A stretch of 64,000 nucleotides of DNA from Ancylobacter gelatini (GTDB taxonomy: Bacteria > Pseudomonadota > Alphaproteobacteria > Rhizobiales > Xanthobacteraceae): NCBI RefSeq assembly GCF_022601675.1, contig NZ_JAKVIL010000001.1:558001-622000 (forward strand), in the 5' to 3' direction. The first letter of the stretch is position 1. Every line of letters begins with the position of its first letter. Position numbers and translations under genes: made by a program. Below are positions 9,563-18,064 of this stretch, in pieces. The notes below the pieces were generated by a model that was not told where the DNA came from, did not search any database, and saw only the letters and a list, made by a program, of their open reading frames with translations.

Positions 9563-10048
9563 TCAGCGGCGGGAAATGGCGATGCGGATGATGTCGTCGG
9601 CAGGGATCGGCATTCCCTCGCCATCCTTCCAGGTCGGCAGCTCGGGAAACGCCTCCCGCGGCAGGTCCAGCACGTTCAGGTGCCGCGCGAGGATGGCCAC
9701 GGTCTCGATCGGCACGCCGACCGGGCGCCCGCCATAGCCGAACCATCCGCCGAACGGCATCACCAGCACAATCTGGCCGTCGGGGGTGCGCACGACCTCC
9801 TTCACATATCCCAGAACGCGGTCATCATAGTCCTGCAGGGGCAGGCCGATCAGGTCGCCGACCCGGACGTTCTGCGGGAAGCGGCGTTCCATCCGCTGCT
9901 GCGGCGTCAGCCCGTCCTGTTCCGGTCCAGCTTGGGTATGCGCCCCGCCTTCCGCGCGCATCGGCGTGGTCTCCTGGGCAAGGCCGGCGCCGGGCGCGCC
10001 GCCCAGAAGGAGAACCCCAAGCAGAGAATAAGCGATTTCACGGCGCAT
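9563..10048 (-). CDS. PRC-barrel domain exported protein
   Basis: A 161-residue protein with a signal peptide (basic start, hydrophobic core LLGVLLLGG, cleavage near LAQ). The remainder carries a PRC-barrel-like beta domain (VRVGDLIGLPLQDYDDRVLGYV, then VGVPIETVAIL). The start is ATG 10048, which sits nine bases after GGAG; an in-frame TTG further upstream is too close to the Shine-Dalgarno sequence. It is divergent from the cytochrome b gene across an AT-rich promoter region. Function unknown. Confidence 0.75.
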   Translation of the reverse strand: MRREIAYSLLGVLLLGGAPGAGLAQETTPMRAEGGAHTQAGPEQDGLTPQQRMERRFPQNVRVGDLIGLPLQDYDDRVLGYVKEVVRTPDGQIVLVMPFGGWFGYGGRPVGVPIETVAILARHLNVLDLPREAFPELPTWKDGEGMPIPADDIIRIAISRR

Positions 10049-10156
10049 AATGGCCATCTCCTTCAATGAAACGGAGAGTTATTTAATGTTTATTTTTCTA
10101 ATCATCAAGAATATTTCGTATAAACTTCATAAATACTTCAGCAAATAGAGCCAGCC
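10049..10156. promoter_or_regulatory. AT-rich divergent promoter region
   Basis: About 80 bases (10075-10150) are strikingly AT-rich against a GC-rich background, between the divergent PRC-barrel and cytochrome b genes. A GTTTAT ... ATAAAC inverted pair lies inside. I see no clear -35/-10 consensus and no GTAACC-type ECF motif, so the call rests on composition and on the gene orientation. Confidence 0.4.
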
Positions 10157-10801
10157 ATGAAGAGAATGCACCCCGTCGTCGTCAGGATCATGCATTGGAC
10201 GAACGCTGTAGCGATGATCATCATGATCATGAGCGGCTGGAAGATCTATAATGACGAAGTCATCTTCGGGTTTCTCCACTTTCCCGATGCGGTCACGCTC
10301 GGCCCGTGGGCGCAGCATGGCCTGCAATGGCACTTCTTCGGCATGTGGGTTCTGGGGCTGAACGGCCTCGCCTATCTGATCTACGGCATTGTGACCGGCC
10401 GTTTCCGCCGCCTGCTTCTGCCGATCTCGCCGCGCGAGGTGATCCGCGAGGCACTGGCCGCGCTGAGCTTCCGCCTGCAGCATGCCGACCTCACGCATTA
10501 CAACGCGGTTCAGAAGACGCTCTATGTCGGGGTGATACTGGTGATCATCCTGCAGGTGATTTCCGGTCTGGCGATCTGGAAACCCGTTCAGTTCTCATTC
10601 CTGACCGCGCTGTTTTACGATTTTCAGGGCGCGCGGCTCGCGCACTTCTTCGGCATGACGGCGATCTGCCTGTTCATGGTCGTGCATATCGCCCTCGCAT
10701 TGCTCGTGCCGAAGACACTGCTCGCCATGATCACCGGCGGGCCGCGTGTCGACGACGACCCGGCCTCCCGCGCGCCATCGGCCCACGCCTCGAACATGTG
10801 A
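10157..10801 (+). CDS. Cytochrome b561-like membrane subunit
   Basis: A 214-residue inner-membrane protein with four to five hydrophobic helices, His5 and His13 at the start of the first helix and further His residues in later helices (HFFGMW, LAHFFGM, VVHIALAL), as expected for a di-haem b-type cytochrome of the thiosulfate-reductase/b561 group. It is followed 12 bases later by a molybdopterin enzyme, so it most likely links that exported enzyme to the quinone pool. It is not the six-helix MsrQ/YedZ type. Confidence 0.85.
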   Translation: MKRMHPVVVRIMHWTNAVAMIIMIMSGWKIYNDEVIFGFLHFPDAVTLGPWAQHGLQWHFFGMWVLGLNGLAYLIYGIVTGRFRRLLLPISPREVIREALAALSFRLQHADLTHYNAVQKTLYVGVILVIILQVISGLAIWKPVQFSFLTALFYDFQGARLAHFFGMTAICLFMVVHIALALLVPKTLLAMITGGPRVDDDPASRAPSAHASNM

Positions 10802-10812
10802 GAGATCGAGCC

Positions 10813-11604
10813 ATGTCCATCCTTCGACGCCCGAGCTCGCTGTTCCGCCCGCGCCGCGGCCCGGATCAGAGCCTGCTGACGGAAAATCGTGCCCTGATCG
10901 AGGATATCGACCGGCGCAAGCTGCTGCGCGGGGCCGTCAGCCTCGGCGCGCTGTCCATGCTCACCGGCTGCGACATCGCCGAGCAGAGCCAGGTGCAGAG
11001 CGCGCTGCGCTCGGTCTCCTCCTTCAATGACTGGGTCCAGGCCAGGATTTTCGATCCGAACAAGCTGGCGCCGACCTATTCGCTCGACCAGGTGGTCAAG
11101 CCGCCCCGCTTCAACGCCTATTACGAGATCGAGAACGTCAAGCCGGTCGATATCGCCAGCTGGAGGCTGGAACTGAGCGGCCTCATCGCCGACAAGCGCC
11201 CGTGGGGCCTTGATCAGATCAATGCTCTTCCCGAGCAGGAAGTGATCATCAAGCACATCTGCGTCGAGGGCTGGGACTATATCGGGCAGTGGTCGGGCCC
11301 AAACCTCCGGCAATTCCTCACGCAGATCGGCGCGGACCTGACGGCCAAGTACGTCGCCTTCCATGGGCAGGACGACTATATGGAGAGCATCGACATGGCC
11401 TCCGCGCTGCACCCGCAGACCATTCTCGCCACCAAATATGCCGGCGAGCCGATCACCGATCCGTTCGGCGCGCCGCTGCGCCTGCGCACCGCGGTCAAAC
11501 TAGGCTTCAAGAACCCCAAATGGATCCGGGCGATCGAGGTGACGAACACCTATCAGGAGGGGTTCTGGGAGAAGCAGGGCTTCAACTGGTTCAGCGGGCT
11601 GTGA
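10813..11604 (+). CDS. Tat-exported molybdopterin oxidoreductase (sulfite-oxidase superfamily)
   Basis: A 263-residue enzyme. The N-terminus has a twin-arginine signal (DRRKLLRG, residues 35-42) followed by a lipobox-like LTGC, so it may be a Tat-dependent lipoprotein. The Moco-binding domain includes the conserved Cys ligand in HICVEGWDYIGQW. There is no C-terminal Mo-cofactor dimerisation domain, as in MsrP/YedY. The start at ATG 10813 is preceded by GAGAT; the frame is open much further upstream but that part overlaps the cytochrome gene. The substrate is unknown; protein methionine sulfoxide or a small S/N-oxide are possible. Confidence 0.87.
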   Translation: MSILRRPSSLFRPRRGPDQSLLTENRALIEDIDRRKLLRGAVSLGALSMLTGCDIAEQSQVQSALRSVSSFNDWVQARIFDPNKLAPTYSLDQVVKPPRFNAYYEIENVKPVDIASWRLELSGLIADKRPWGLDQINALPEQEVIIKHICVEGWDYIGQWSGPNLRQFLTQIGADLTAKYVAFHGQDDYMESIDMASALHPQTILATKYAGEPITDPFGAPLRLRTAVKLGFKNPKWIRAIEVTNTYQEGFWEKQGFNWFSGL

Positions 11605-11662
11605 GCGCCACGAAAGACACCTCGATCCGGCGCGAACGACCTGCCCGCAGGGTCGCGACACC

Positions 11663-13687
11663 GTGATGTTCGCGCTGGATTCGGCCTTCCTCGCCGCCGC
11701 CGCCGGCCTCGTCCTGTGGACCGGCGCGGGCTACGGGCTGGCACGCACACTCGGCTTCGGCCCCTCCCTCGCACTGCCGCTGGCGCCGGCTCTCGGCTGG
11801 ACCGTGCTGAATGCCCTGGCGCTGGAAATCGCGCGGTGGGCCGGTAGCCCGGTGGCCGGCACCCTTGGCGCGCTGGTGCTGGTGGCGGCCGGCTGGCTGC
11901 TGCGCGACAGGAATGCCTACACCGCGTCCGACGACACACCGGCCATGCCGATCTGGATCGTCCTCGCCGCCGCCCTCGTCGCTCTGGTTCCGGCGATGGC
12001 GGTGGTACCGAAGGCGACGCAGGCTGGCATCGCACTGGCCCCGGCGATCTTCGACCACTCCAAGATCGCGCTCATCGACGCGATGGTCCGGGACGGCATC
12101 CCGCCGGTCGATCCGTTCTACGGTCCGCCAGGCGAGCCGGCCGGCGTCGCCTATTACTATCTCTGGCATTTCGGCGCCGCCCAGATCGCCAGCCTTACCG
12201 GCGCCCGCGGCTGGGAGGCCGACGCGGCGGCAAGCTGGTTCACCGCCTTCTCGACGCTGATGCTGATGGCGGGGCTGGCACTGCGGTTCGCCGGTTCGCG
12301 CCTCGCCGCCGGTTTCGCCATCGCGCTGAGTTGCGGCGGGTCGCTGCGGCCGGTTCTCGACGCGCTGTCCGGCGTACAGGCGCTCGGCACCGTCCTGCGC
12401 CCGGCGACCGGCTTTGCCGGCTGGCTGTTCCAGTCGAGCTGGAGTCCGCACCATGTCGCGGCCGCCGGCGCGCTGGTCATCGCCACGCTGCTGGCGGTGC
12501 GGCTGGCCGCGCGTCCCGCGTGGCCCATGGCGGTCGCGCTGGGGCTCGTGGTCGCGGGGGCCTATCAGAGCTCGATATGGGTCGGGGGCCTCGTGCTCGC
12601 CCTCGCCATGCTGGCGCTGCTGCCTCTGCTGCTGCGCTGTGTCCCCGAGGGCGGCCTGCCGCGCTTCCTTGTATTCGTTCTCGTCGCAGCGACGTTGGCG
12701 CTGCTGCTCGCGGCTCCGCTGCTGGTGGAGCAATATCACGCCGGCATGATGCGCGGCGGCGGCAGCCCGGTCGCGATCGCGCCCTACCGCGTGCTCTCGG
12801 ACGGCGTCGCCGGGGGCTTCGGGAGCTGGCTCGACCTTCCGGCCTATTGGCTGGTGCTGCTGGTGGTCGAGTTCCCGCTGATCTATCCGGTGGGCGCCTT
12901 GGCGCTGTGGCGGCTGGCCTCCCGGCGTGCCGAACGCACGCTGCCGGCCCTCGACGCACGGGCGCTGGGCGTGCTGACGCTGGTCAGCCTTGCGGTGAGC
13001 TGGCTGCTGGTGAGCACGGTCGGCGACAATAACGACCTTGGATGGCGCGCCGTACTGCCGGGCCTCATGGTTCTGACGGCGGCGGCCGGGGCGGGTCTCG
13101 CGCGTCTCGTGGAACGGCCCGGCCGGGTCCTGCCGGGACTGGCGCTCGCCGGCTTCGCGGCAAGCCTTCTCAGCGGCGGGATCATCGCCGCCGGCAATGC
13201 GCAAGGCGAGGTGTCGCCCGATGCCGCATGGTTCGCGCGCGCGCCCGCCATGTGGGCCGCGGTGCGGCGGCATGCGCCGGCCGACGCGCGGGTCGCGAAC
13301 AATCCCGCGCTGTTCGCCGCCATGACGCCATGGCCGGTCAACATCTCCTGGGCGCTGCTGGCGGATCGCCGCTCCTGTTTCGCCGGTAATGAACTGGCGA
13401 TTGCCTTCGCGCCACTCTCGCGGCAACGGCGCGGCGAGATTTCCGAACGGTTCCGGCGTCTCTTCGCCGGCGAGGGATCGGCCGACGATCCGCGCGCACT
13501 GGCCGAGATGTATGGCTGCGGTGTCGTCCTGATCACCGCCCGCGACGGCGCCTGGGCGCGCGATCCGTTCGCGGACAGCCCGCTCTATCGCCTGGCCGAG
13601 ACCGATCCGCAGGCGTGGCGGGTCTATGTCGCGGCCCGCAACGCGCGCGATCCGGCACCTTCCACCACGCCACAGGGCAACCCATAG
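11663..13687 (+). CDS. Large polytopic membrane protein, GT-C-like
   Basis: A 674-residue integral membrane protein with roughly 12-14 hydrophobic helices in its first 510 residues and a soluble C-terminal domain of about 160 residues. The first periplasmic loop contains DGIPPVDPFYGPPG and YYYLWHFGAA, which resemble the loop of GT-C glycosyltransferases that use polyprenyl-linked sugars. That assignment is by pattern only. The start is GTG 11663 or ATG 11666. It sits between the molybdoenzyme and mtnN on the same strand. Confidence 0.7.
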   Translation: MMFALDSAFLAAAAGLVLWTGAGYGLARTLGFGPSLALPLAPALGWTVLNALALEIARWAGSPVAGTLGALVLVAAGWLLRDRNAYTASDDTPAMPIWIVLAAALVALVPAMAVVPKATQAGIALAPAIFDHSKIALIDAMVRDGIPPVDPFYGPPGEPAGVAYYYLWHFGAAQIASLTGARGWEADAAASWFTAFSTLMLMAGLALRFAGSRLAAGFAIALSCGGSLRPVLDALSGVQALGTVLRPATGFAGWLFQSSWSPHHVAAAGALVIATLLAVRLAARPAWPMAVALGLVVAGAYQSSIWVGGLVLALAMLALLPLLLRCVPEGGLPRFLVFVLVAATLALLLAAPLLVEQYHAGMMRGGGSPVAIAPYRVLSDGVAGGFGSWLDLPAYWLVLLVVEFPLIYPVGALALWRLASRRAERTLPALDARALGVLTLVSLAVSWLLVSTVGDNNDLGWRAVLPGLMVLTAAAGAGLARLVERPGRVLPGLALAGFAASLLSGGIIAAGNAQGEVSPDAAWFARAPAMWAAVRRHAPADARVANNPALFAAMTPWPVNISWALLADRRSCFAGNELAIAFAPLSRQRRGEISERFRRLFAGEGSADDPRALAEMYGCGVVLITARDGAWARDPFADSPLYRLAETDPQAWRVYVAARNARDPAPSTTPQGNP

Positions 13688-13691
13688 CGCC

Positions 13692-14351
13692 ATGGACGAT
13701 CCCCGCCAGCACGTTCTTTCCATCGCGCAGGCCCGCGTGCTCTTCGTCATGGCGACGACGCATGAGTACGGCCCCGCGCTGCGGGCGCGGATCCGTCCGC
13801 TGATCTGCGGCGTCGGGCCGGTCGAAGCGGCGGTCGCGACAGCGACGGCACTGGCGAGGCTCGATCATGCCGGGCAGTTGCCGGATCTCGTGTTCACTCT
13901 TGGATCCGCCGGATCGCAGCGGCTCGATCACGCCGGCATCTACCAGATGGCCAGCGTCAGCTATCGGGACATGGACGCCTCGCCCCTTGGCTTTGCGAAG
14001 GGGGTGACGCCCTTCCTCGACGAGCCGGCGCATATTCGGATCTCCTATCGCATTGAGGGCGTGCCCGCCGCTTCGCTTGCCACCGGTGCGTCGATCGTAT
14101 CCGGGGTGTGCTACGAGGCGATCGATGCCGACATGGTGGACATGGAGAGCTTCGCCGTGCTCCGGGCCGCCCGGCGCTTCGGCGTGCCGACCATCGGGCT
14201 GCGCGGCATCAGCGACGGCCGTCGCCCGCTCGCAGGCTTCGAGGACTGGACGGAATATCTGGAGGTCATCGACCTCAAGCTCGCCAGTGCGCTCGACGTG
14301 TTCTTGGCGCAGGTACACAGCGAAACGGCTGCGGGGCAGGGGTTTGCCTGA
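13692..14351 (+). CDS. mtnN: 5'-methylthioadenosine/S-adenosylhomocysteine nucleosidase
   Basis: A 219-residue phosphorylase-superfamily nucleosidase that releases adenine from MTA or SAH. Conserved elements are THEYGPAL (the N-terminal acid), TLGSAGS (the PNP/UDP glycine loop), VDMESFAVL (the Glu that binds ribose) and RGISDG (the catalytic Asp). The start at ATG 13692 lies four bases after the previous stop. Its product methylthioribose is the substrate of MtnK, encoded at 8.2-9.5 kb, so the window holds two successive steps of MTA salvage in separate transcription units. Confidence 0.85.
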   Translation: MDDPRQHVLSIAQARVLFVMATTHEYGPALRARIRPLICGVGPVEAAVATATALARLDHAGQLPDLVFTLGSAGSQRLDHAGIYQMASVSYRDMDASPLGFAKGVTPFLDEPAHIRISYRIEGVPAASLATGASIVSGVCYEAIDADMVDMESFAVLRAARRFGVPTIGLRGISDGRRPLAGFEDWTEYLEVIDLKLASALDVFLAQVHSETAAGQGFA

Positions 14352-14367
14352 ACCTTCCGCCTGATGG

Positions 14368-15003
14368 CTACCAGCGCAACCGGCTTCGGCCGACCGCATA
14401 GCCGGCGAGCGTCATCACTGTGATGCCCAGGCTGTACCAGACGGCGACGAAGAGCGGGCTGTCATCCGGGCAATGCGCCGCATACCAGGTGGCCCCGATC
14501 GCGCCCGCCGCCAAACCGGCCCATGCCCCGGTGCGACCGGGGTGGGTCGGCGCGCCCCGGCGAAGCACGTACAGCAGGCACAACAGCGGACCCAACGCCA
14601 GCATCGGGATGGTCCGCAGGCAGAAGGCGGCATTCTGCCCAACCAGATTGGTCATCCACAGTTCGGATGGAAGTACATAAAGCTCGATCGCCACCGCGCC
14701 GATCGCAAGCGCCGACGCAGCAATGAGGAACCAACCCCAGATGCCGCGGTCGGCAGCCGGCTGCGCCATCGCCAGCGTCACACCCGCCGCGCCCAGTGCC
14801 AAGGGCAGCATGAGCGCGAATTTGAGCGGAAAACGGACCGTTTCGGCCGCCAGCGCAATGTTCGGCCGCAGACCGACCGTCGTGAAGAACAGCACCCCGG
14901 CGAGGACAATTCCGCAACACAGCGCGGCCATGTACAACGTGCGAAACGGCCATTGCGGTGCCGCGTCCTTGGCGAGCAGATCGATGAGATCGTCCGTTTT
15001 CAC
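14368..15003 (-). CDS. nrsF: NrsF-family (DUF1109) membrane anti-sigma factor
   Basis: A 211-residue, six-helix membrane protein. Family signatures are the MKTDDLIDLLA start, RFPLKFALMLPLALG, the cysteine in NAAFCLRTIP and the C-terminal AAHCPDDSPLFVAVWY. NrsF proteins hold an ECF16 sigma factor (SigF) at the membrane and release it in response to metal or oxidative stress, with cysteines implicated. The start is GTG 15003 after GGGAG. Its expected partner is encoded at 19620-20174 on the other strand, 4.6 kb away, instead of adjacent. Confidence 0.9.
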   Translation of the reverse strand: MKTDDLIDLLAKDAAPQWPFRTLYMAALCCGIVLAGVLFFTTVGLRPNIALAAETVRFPLKFALMLPLALGAAGVTLAMAQPAADRGIWGWFLIAASALAIGAVAIELYVLPSELWMTNLVGQNAAFCLRTIPMLALGPLLCLLYVLRRGAPTHPGRTGAWAGLAAGAIGATWYAAHCPDDSPLFVAVWYSLGITVMTLAGYAVGRSRLRW

Positions 15004-15107
15004 GTTTCACACTCCCGATGCGCCGACGGGGACTCCCCGCCCGCGCCTTCGTGATGTTCAGGGCATATCATTGACTTACCCTAGATAGGCTGGGCGACGA
15101 AATCCCG

Positions 15108-15476
15108 CTAGCTCCGCGCCAATATGAACACGCCGACGAGGATTATGCCGATCCCCGTTGCGCGGGCGGGCGACATCGGTTCATCCAGCCACTGCCACCC
15201 CGCCAGCGCCACCAGCACGAAACCCAAGGCGAGGAACGGATAGGCGAAGGAGACCTCGATGCGGCCCAGCACGTAAAGCCATGTCAGCAGGCTGAAACCA
15301 TAGCAGGCCAGTCCCGCCAGAACGGTGGGGCGAACTGCCATATCCGCGAATCCCGCGAGTACCGAGCCGTTGCCCGAGTGGATGGCCGTCCGCGCGCCGA
15401 TCCGCAGCAATATCTGCGCGAGCGCGTTGAGGGTCACGCTGGCCAGGATCAGGCCAATCACCGCGCTCCGTGTCAT
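15108..15476 (-). CDS. SMR/EamA-like small flippase (ArnE-like)
   Basis: A 122-residue, four-helix membrane protein of the small multidrug resistance/EamA type (first helix VIGLILASVTLNALAQILLR, third helix IEVSFAYPFLALGFV). It resembles ArnE/ArnF-type subunits that flip undecaprenyl-phosphate-linked sugars. The start overlaps the epimerase stop (ATGA), so it is translationally coupled to a sugar-nucleotide gene and a glycosyltransferase, which supports a flippase role over drug efflux. Confidence 0.75.
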   Translation of the reverse strand: MTRSAVIGLILASVTLNALAQILLRIGARTAIHSGNGSVLAGFADMAVRPTVLAGLACYGFSLLTWLYVLGRIEVSFAYPFLALGFVLVALAGWQWLDEPMSPARATGIGIILVGVFILARS

Positions 15477-16540
15477 GCCATCGCCGCGTGCGGATGCGCC
15501 GATTCCCGCGAAAGATCGGCCAGTTCGGCCATGCCATCGGCGAAATCGACCGCCGGTGTCCAGCCAAGCTCGCGCCGCAGTCGGGAGGAATCGGCGGTGA
15601 TGTGGCGGACATCGCCGAGCCGGTATTGGCCGGTCACCACCGGGGCCGGGCCCTCCAGCGCGCGGGCGAGGGCGTTCGCCATGTCGCCCACCGTCCGGGG
15701 AGTGCCTGAGCCGACATTGTAGGCTCGGACGCCCTGCGCCGGCCGCTCGCAGGCGCGTATGGTCGCGGAGGCCACGTCTCCCACATGCACGAAGTCGCGC
15801 CGCTGCCCGCCGTCCTCGAACACCCGCGGCGCCTCGCCGCGTCGCAGCGCGGAGGTAAAGATGGAGGCGACACCGGCATAGGGCGTGTCGCGCGGCATGC
15901 CGGGGCCGTAGACATTGTGGTAGCGCATCATCGCCGCCGATCCGCCGGTCGCGCGCGCCCAGTTCGCGGCGTAGAATTCCTGCGTCGCCTTGCTGGACGC
16001 ATAGGCATTTCGGGGGTCGAAGGAGGTCTCCTCATCCACCAGCCCGACGGCCAGCGGGCGGGCGCAGATCGGGCAGGGGGGCTCGAAGTCACCGGCGGCA
16101 AGCGCGCTTTCAAATCGGGGACCGGGACGCACGGCGCCGTGCTCGGGGCAACGGCCGAAGCCCTCGCCATACACCACCATCGAACTCGCCAGCGTCAGCC
16201 GGGACACGCCAGCCCGCGCCATGGCGGAGAGCAGCTCGGCGGTGCCGACATCATTCGAGGACGCATAGTCCGGCATATCGCCGATATCGACGCCGAGACC
16301 GACCTTGGCGGCGAGATGGATGACGGCATCGACGCCAGCCACCGCCTGCGCGACGACGGCAGCGTCGCGCATGTCCCCGACCCGCGCATCGACACCGCGG
16401 GGCGTGGTCCAGGGGGCGCCGGAACGATGCACGTCCGGCCGCAGGGAATCCAGCGCCCGCACCTCGTGGCCACGATCAAGCAACTGGGCGAGAACATGCC
16501 GGCCTATGAAGCCGGCTGCGCCCGTGAGGAGGATGCGCAT
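15473..16540 (-). CDS. NAD-dependent sugar-nucleotide epimerase/dehydratase
   Basis: A 355-residue extended short-chain dehydrogenase. It has the Rossmann motif TGAAGFIGRHV at the start, SSMVVYGEG for the catalytic Ser region and the catalytic pair in YASSK (about residue 175). An inserted loop with PPCPICARPL, two Cys-x-x-Cys-like cysteines, is typical of dTDP-L-rhamnose 4-epimerase-like proteins. The start at ATG 16540 has GGAGAAAGTC immediately upstream. It should make the donor sugar for the GT2 enzyme of this cassette; the exact sugar is not determinable. Confidence 0.85.
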   Translation of the reverse strand: MRILLTGAAGFIGRHVLAQLLDRGHEVRALDSLRPDVHRSGAPWTTPRGVDARVGDMRDAAVVAQAVAGVDAVIHLAAKVGLGVDIGDMPDYASSNDVGTAELLSAMARAGVSRLTLASSMVVYGEGFGRCPEHGAVRPGPRFESALAAGDFEPPCPICARPLAVGLVDEETSFDPRNAYASSKATQEFYAANWARATGGSAAMMRYHNVYGPGMPRDTPYAGVASIFTSALRRGEAPRVFEDGGQRRDFVHVGDVASATIRACERPAQGVRAYNVGSGTPRTVGDMANALARALEGPAPVVTGQYRLGDVRHITADSSRLRRELGWTPAVDFADGMAELADLSRESAHPHAAMA

Positions 16541-16557
16541 GACTTTCTCCTGATCGA

Positions 16558-17313
16558 TCAGCGACGCGCCACGGGAACCGCTGCCGGCTCGCATCGGCGT
16601 CCCGCGCGCTGGCGTCGCGCCAGGCGCAGGAAGGTGGTTGAGATCTTCCAGGCCGCGCTCAGCCCGGCGACGAGATTGCCGGAGACTTTCGACTGCCCGC
16701 CGCGCCGGCAGCGATGGTCGACCGGCACCTCCAGGCAGCGCAGGCCGGCACCCGCCGCGCGCATCTGCATTTCCAGATTCCAGCCATAGGTCTGCTCGCT
16801 CATGCCGAGCGCGCGGAGGCGGTCGATCCGCATCGCGCGCAGTGGCGACATGTCGGTGAAGCGCACGCCATAGGTCAGGCGCAGCAGCATGCCTGCAATC
16901 CGGCCCGCAACGAGTTGCTGGGGTGTCATGGAACCGCGTTCGCGCTGTCCGCGCAGCCGCGAGCCCATGACGAAATCCGCGGCGCCGTCCGCCACCGGCG
17001 CGACGACTGAGGGAAGGAACGCCGGCACATCGCTGCCATCGCCATCCAGGAAGCAGACAATGTCGCTGTCGGCACCGACCGCTGCGAGGCCGGCGGCGCA
17101 GGCGCGGCCATAGCCCCGCACCGGTTCCACCACGACGCGGGCTCCCGCAGCCGCTGCGCGCTCGGCCGTCCGGTCACGCGAGCCGTTGTCGACGACGATC
17201 ACCTCGGCCACGCCCTCGGCAAGCACCTCGCGCACCACGGCCGCGATGGCTTCTTCCTCGTCGAGGCAGGGAATGACGACGGTGACGCCGCGGAGAGGGT
17301 TCGGTCCCGTCAT
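16558..17313 (-). CDS. Family 2 glycosyltransferase (polyprenyl-phosphate type)
   Basis: A 251-residue GT2 enzyme with VVIPCLDEEEAI, VIVVDNGSRDRT and the metal-binding FLDGDGSD, then MGSRLRGQRERGSMTP, close to dolichyl/undecaprenyl-phosphate glucosyl- or mannosyltransferases. It has no membrane segments beyond the soluble catalytic domain. It overlaps the upstream TIGR04282 gene by four bases (ATGA). Predicted to transfer a sugar to a polyprenyl phosphate at the cytoplasmic face, to be flipped by the ArnE-like protein. Confidence 0.87.
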   Translation of the reverse strand: MTGPNPLRGVTVVIPCLDEEEAIAAVVREVLAEGVAEVIVVDNGSRDRTAERAAAAGARVVVEPVRGYGRACAAGLAAVGADSDIVCFLDGDGSDVPAFLPSVVAPVADGAADFVMGSRLRGQRERGSMTPQQLVAGRIAGMLLRLTYGVRFTDMSPLRAMRIDRLRALGMSEQTYGWNLEMQMRAAGAGLRCLEVPVDHRCRRGGQSKVSGNLVAGLSAAWKISTTFLRLARRQRAGRRCEPAAVPVARR

Positions 17314-18053
17314 GCCGCACCTACGTGCACGGACGGCATCGCCGCCAATCTAGCGCGGCGCCGCCGGACGAAGGCGGCCGTGTGCACCGCTGGCTCGCGC
17401 GGCAGGTCGGCCGGCGCGAAGCTCAGCGACAACCCGTCAAGATCCCGCTCCAGCAGCGCGTAGGATGCGGCGTCGTCGACATCGTACCAGGGCGCGAGTT
17501 CAACGACGGGCAGCTCGATGTCTCGGGCTCGTTCCAGCGTCAGGCGGTGCACCTCCGGCGTGCTCCACGGAATGTCCGCGAACAGATGCGGATGCGGCCG
17601 GGAGAGCCCGATGAAGGTATAGCCACCATCCAGCGCCGGGCTGAGCACCGCCCGGTCGCCGTCCTTCAACAGCTCGATCGCCTGGCGCAGCAGCGCCTTC
17701 GGCAAAGTCGGGCTGTCGGAATTGATGAGGATGGCTCCCGAATGACCGAGCGCAAGCAGGTCGGCGATGCCCTTGTCGAGCCGCTGGCCGAGATCGCCGT
17801 CACCCTGCAGCACCAGCCCGAAACCGGGCGGGAGCAGCCGGGTCAGCACGCCTTCCGATCCTGCGGGCGTGTAGACGGCATAACCCTGCGCATCGCCCTC
17901 AGTGGCAAGTTCCGCGATGGTGGCGGACAGGTCGGCGATGAAGCAGGCGGAGATTTCCGCGCATTCCTCGGGGCGCAAGGGCGGCGACAGCCGGGTCTTG
18001 GATTTGCCCGGCGCCGGCGTCTTGCAGATGATGGCCACGGCGACAGTCGACAT
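17310..18053 (-). CDS. TIGR04282/DUF2064 nucleotidyltransferase-like protein
   Basis: A 247-residue protein of the DUF2064 family (N-terminus CKTPAPGKSKTRL, then INSDSPTLP and LDGGYTFIGL). The family has a nucleotidyltransferase/GT-A fold and is annotated as an arsenosugar biosynthesis glycosyltransferase, but it is widespread outside arsenic operons. Here no arsenic gene is nearby. I chose ATG 18053, which has GAGG nine bases upstream; an in-frame GTG at 18068 would overlap the previous stop. Confidence 0.82.
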   Translation of the reverse strand: MSTVAVAIICKTPAPGKSKTRLSPPLRPEECAEISACFIADLSATIAELATEGDAQGYAVYTPAGSEGVLTRLLPPGFGLVLQGDGDLGQRLDKGIADLLALGHSGAILINSDSPTLPKALLRQAIELLKDGDRAVLSPALDGGYTFIGLSRPHPHLFADIPWSTPEVHRLTLERARDIELPVVELAPWYDVDDAASYALLERDLDGLSLSFAPADLPREPAVHTAAFVRRRRARLAAMPSVHVGAA

Positions 18054-18064
18054 GATGCGTGTCC

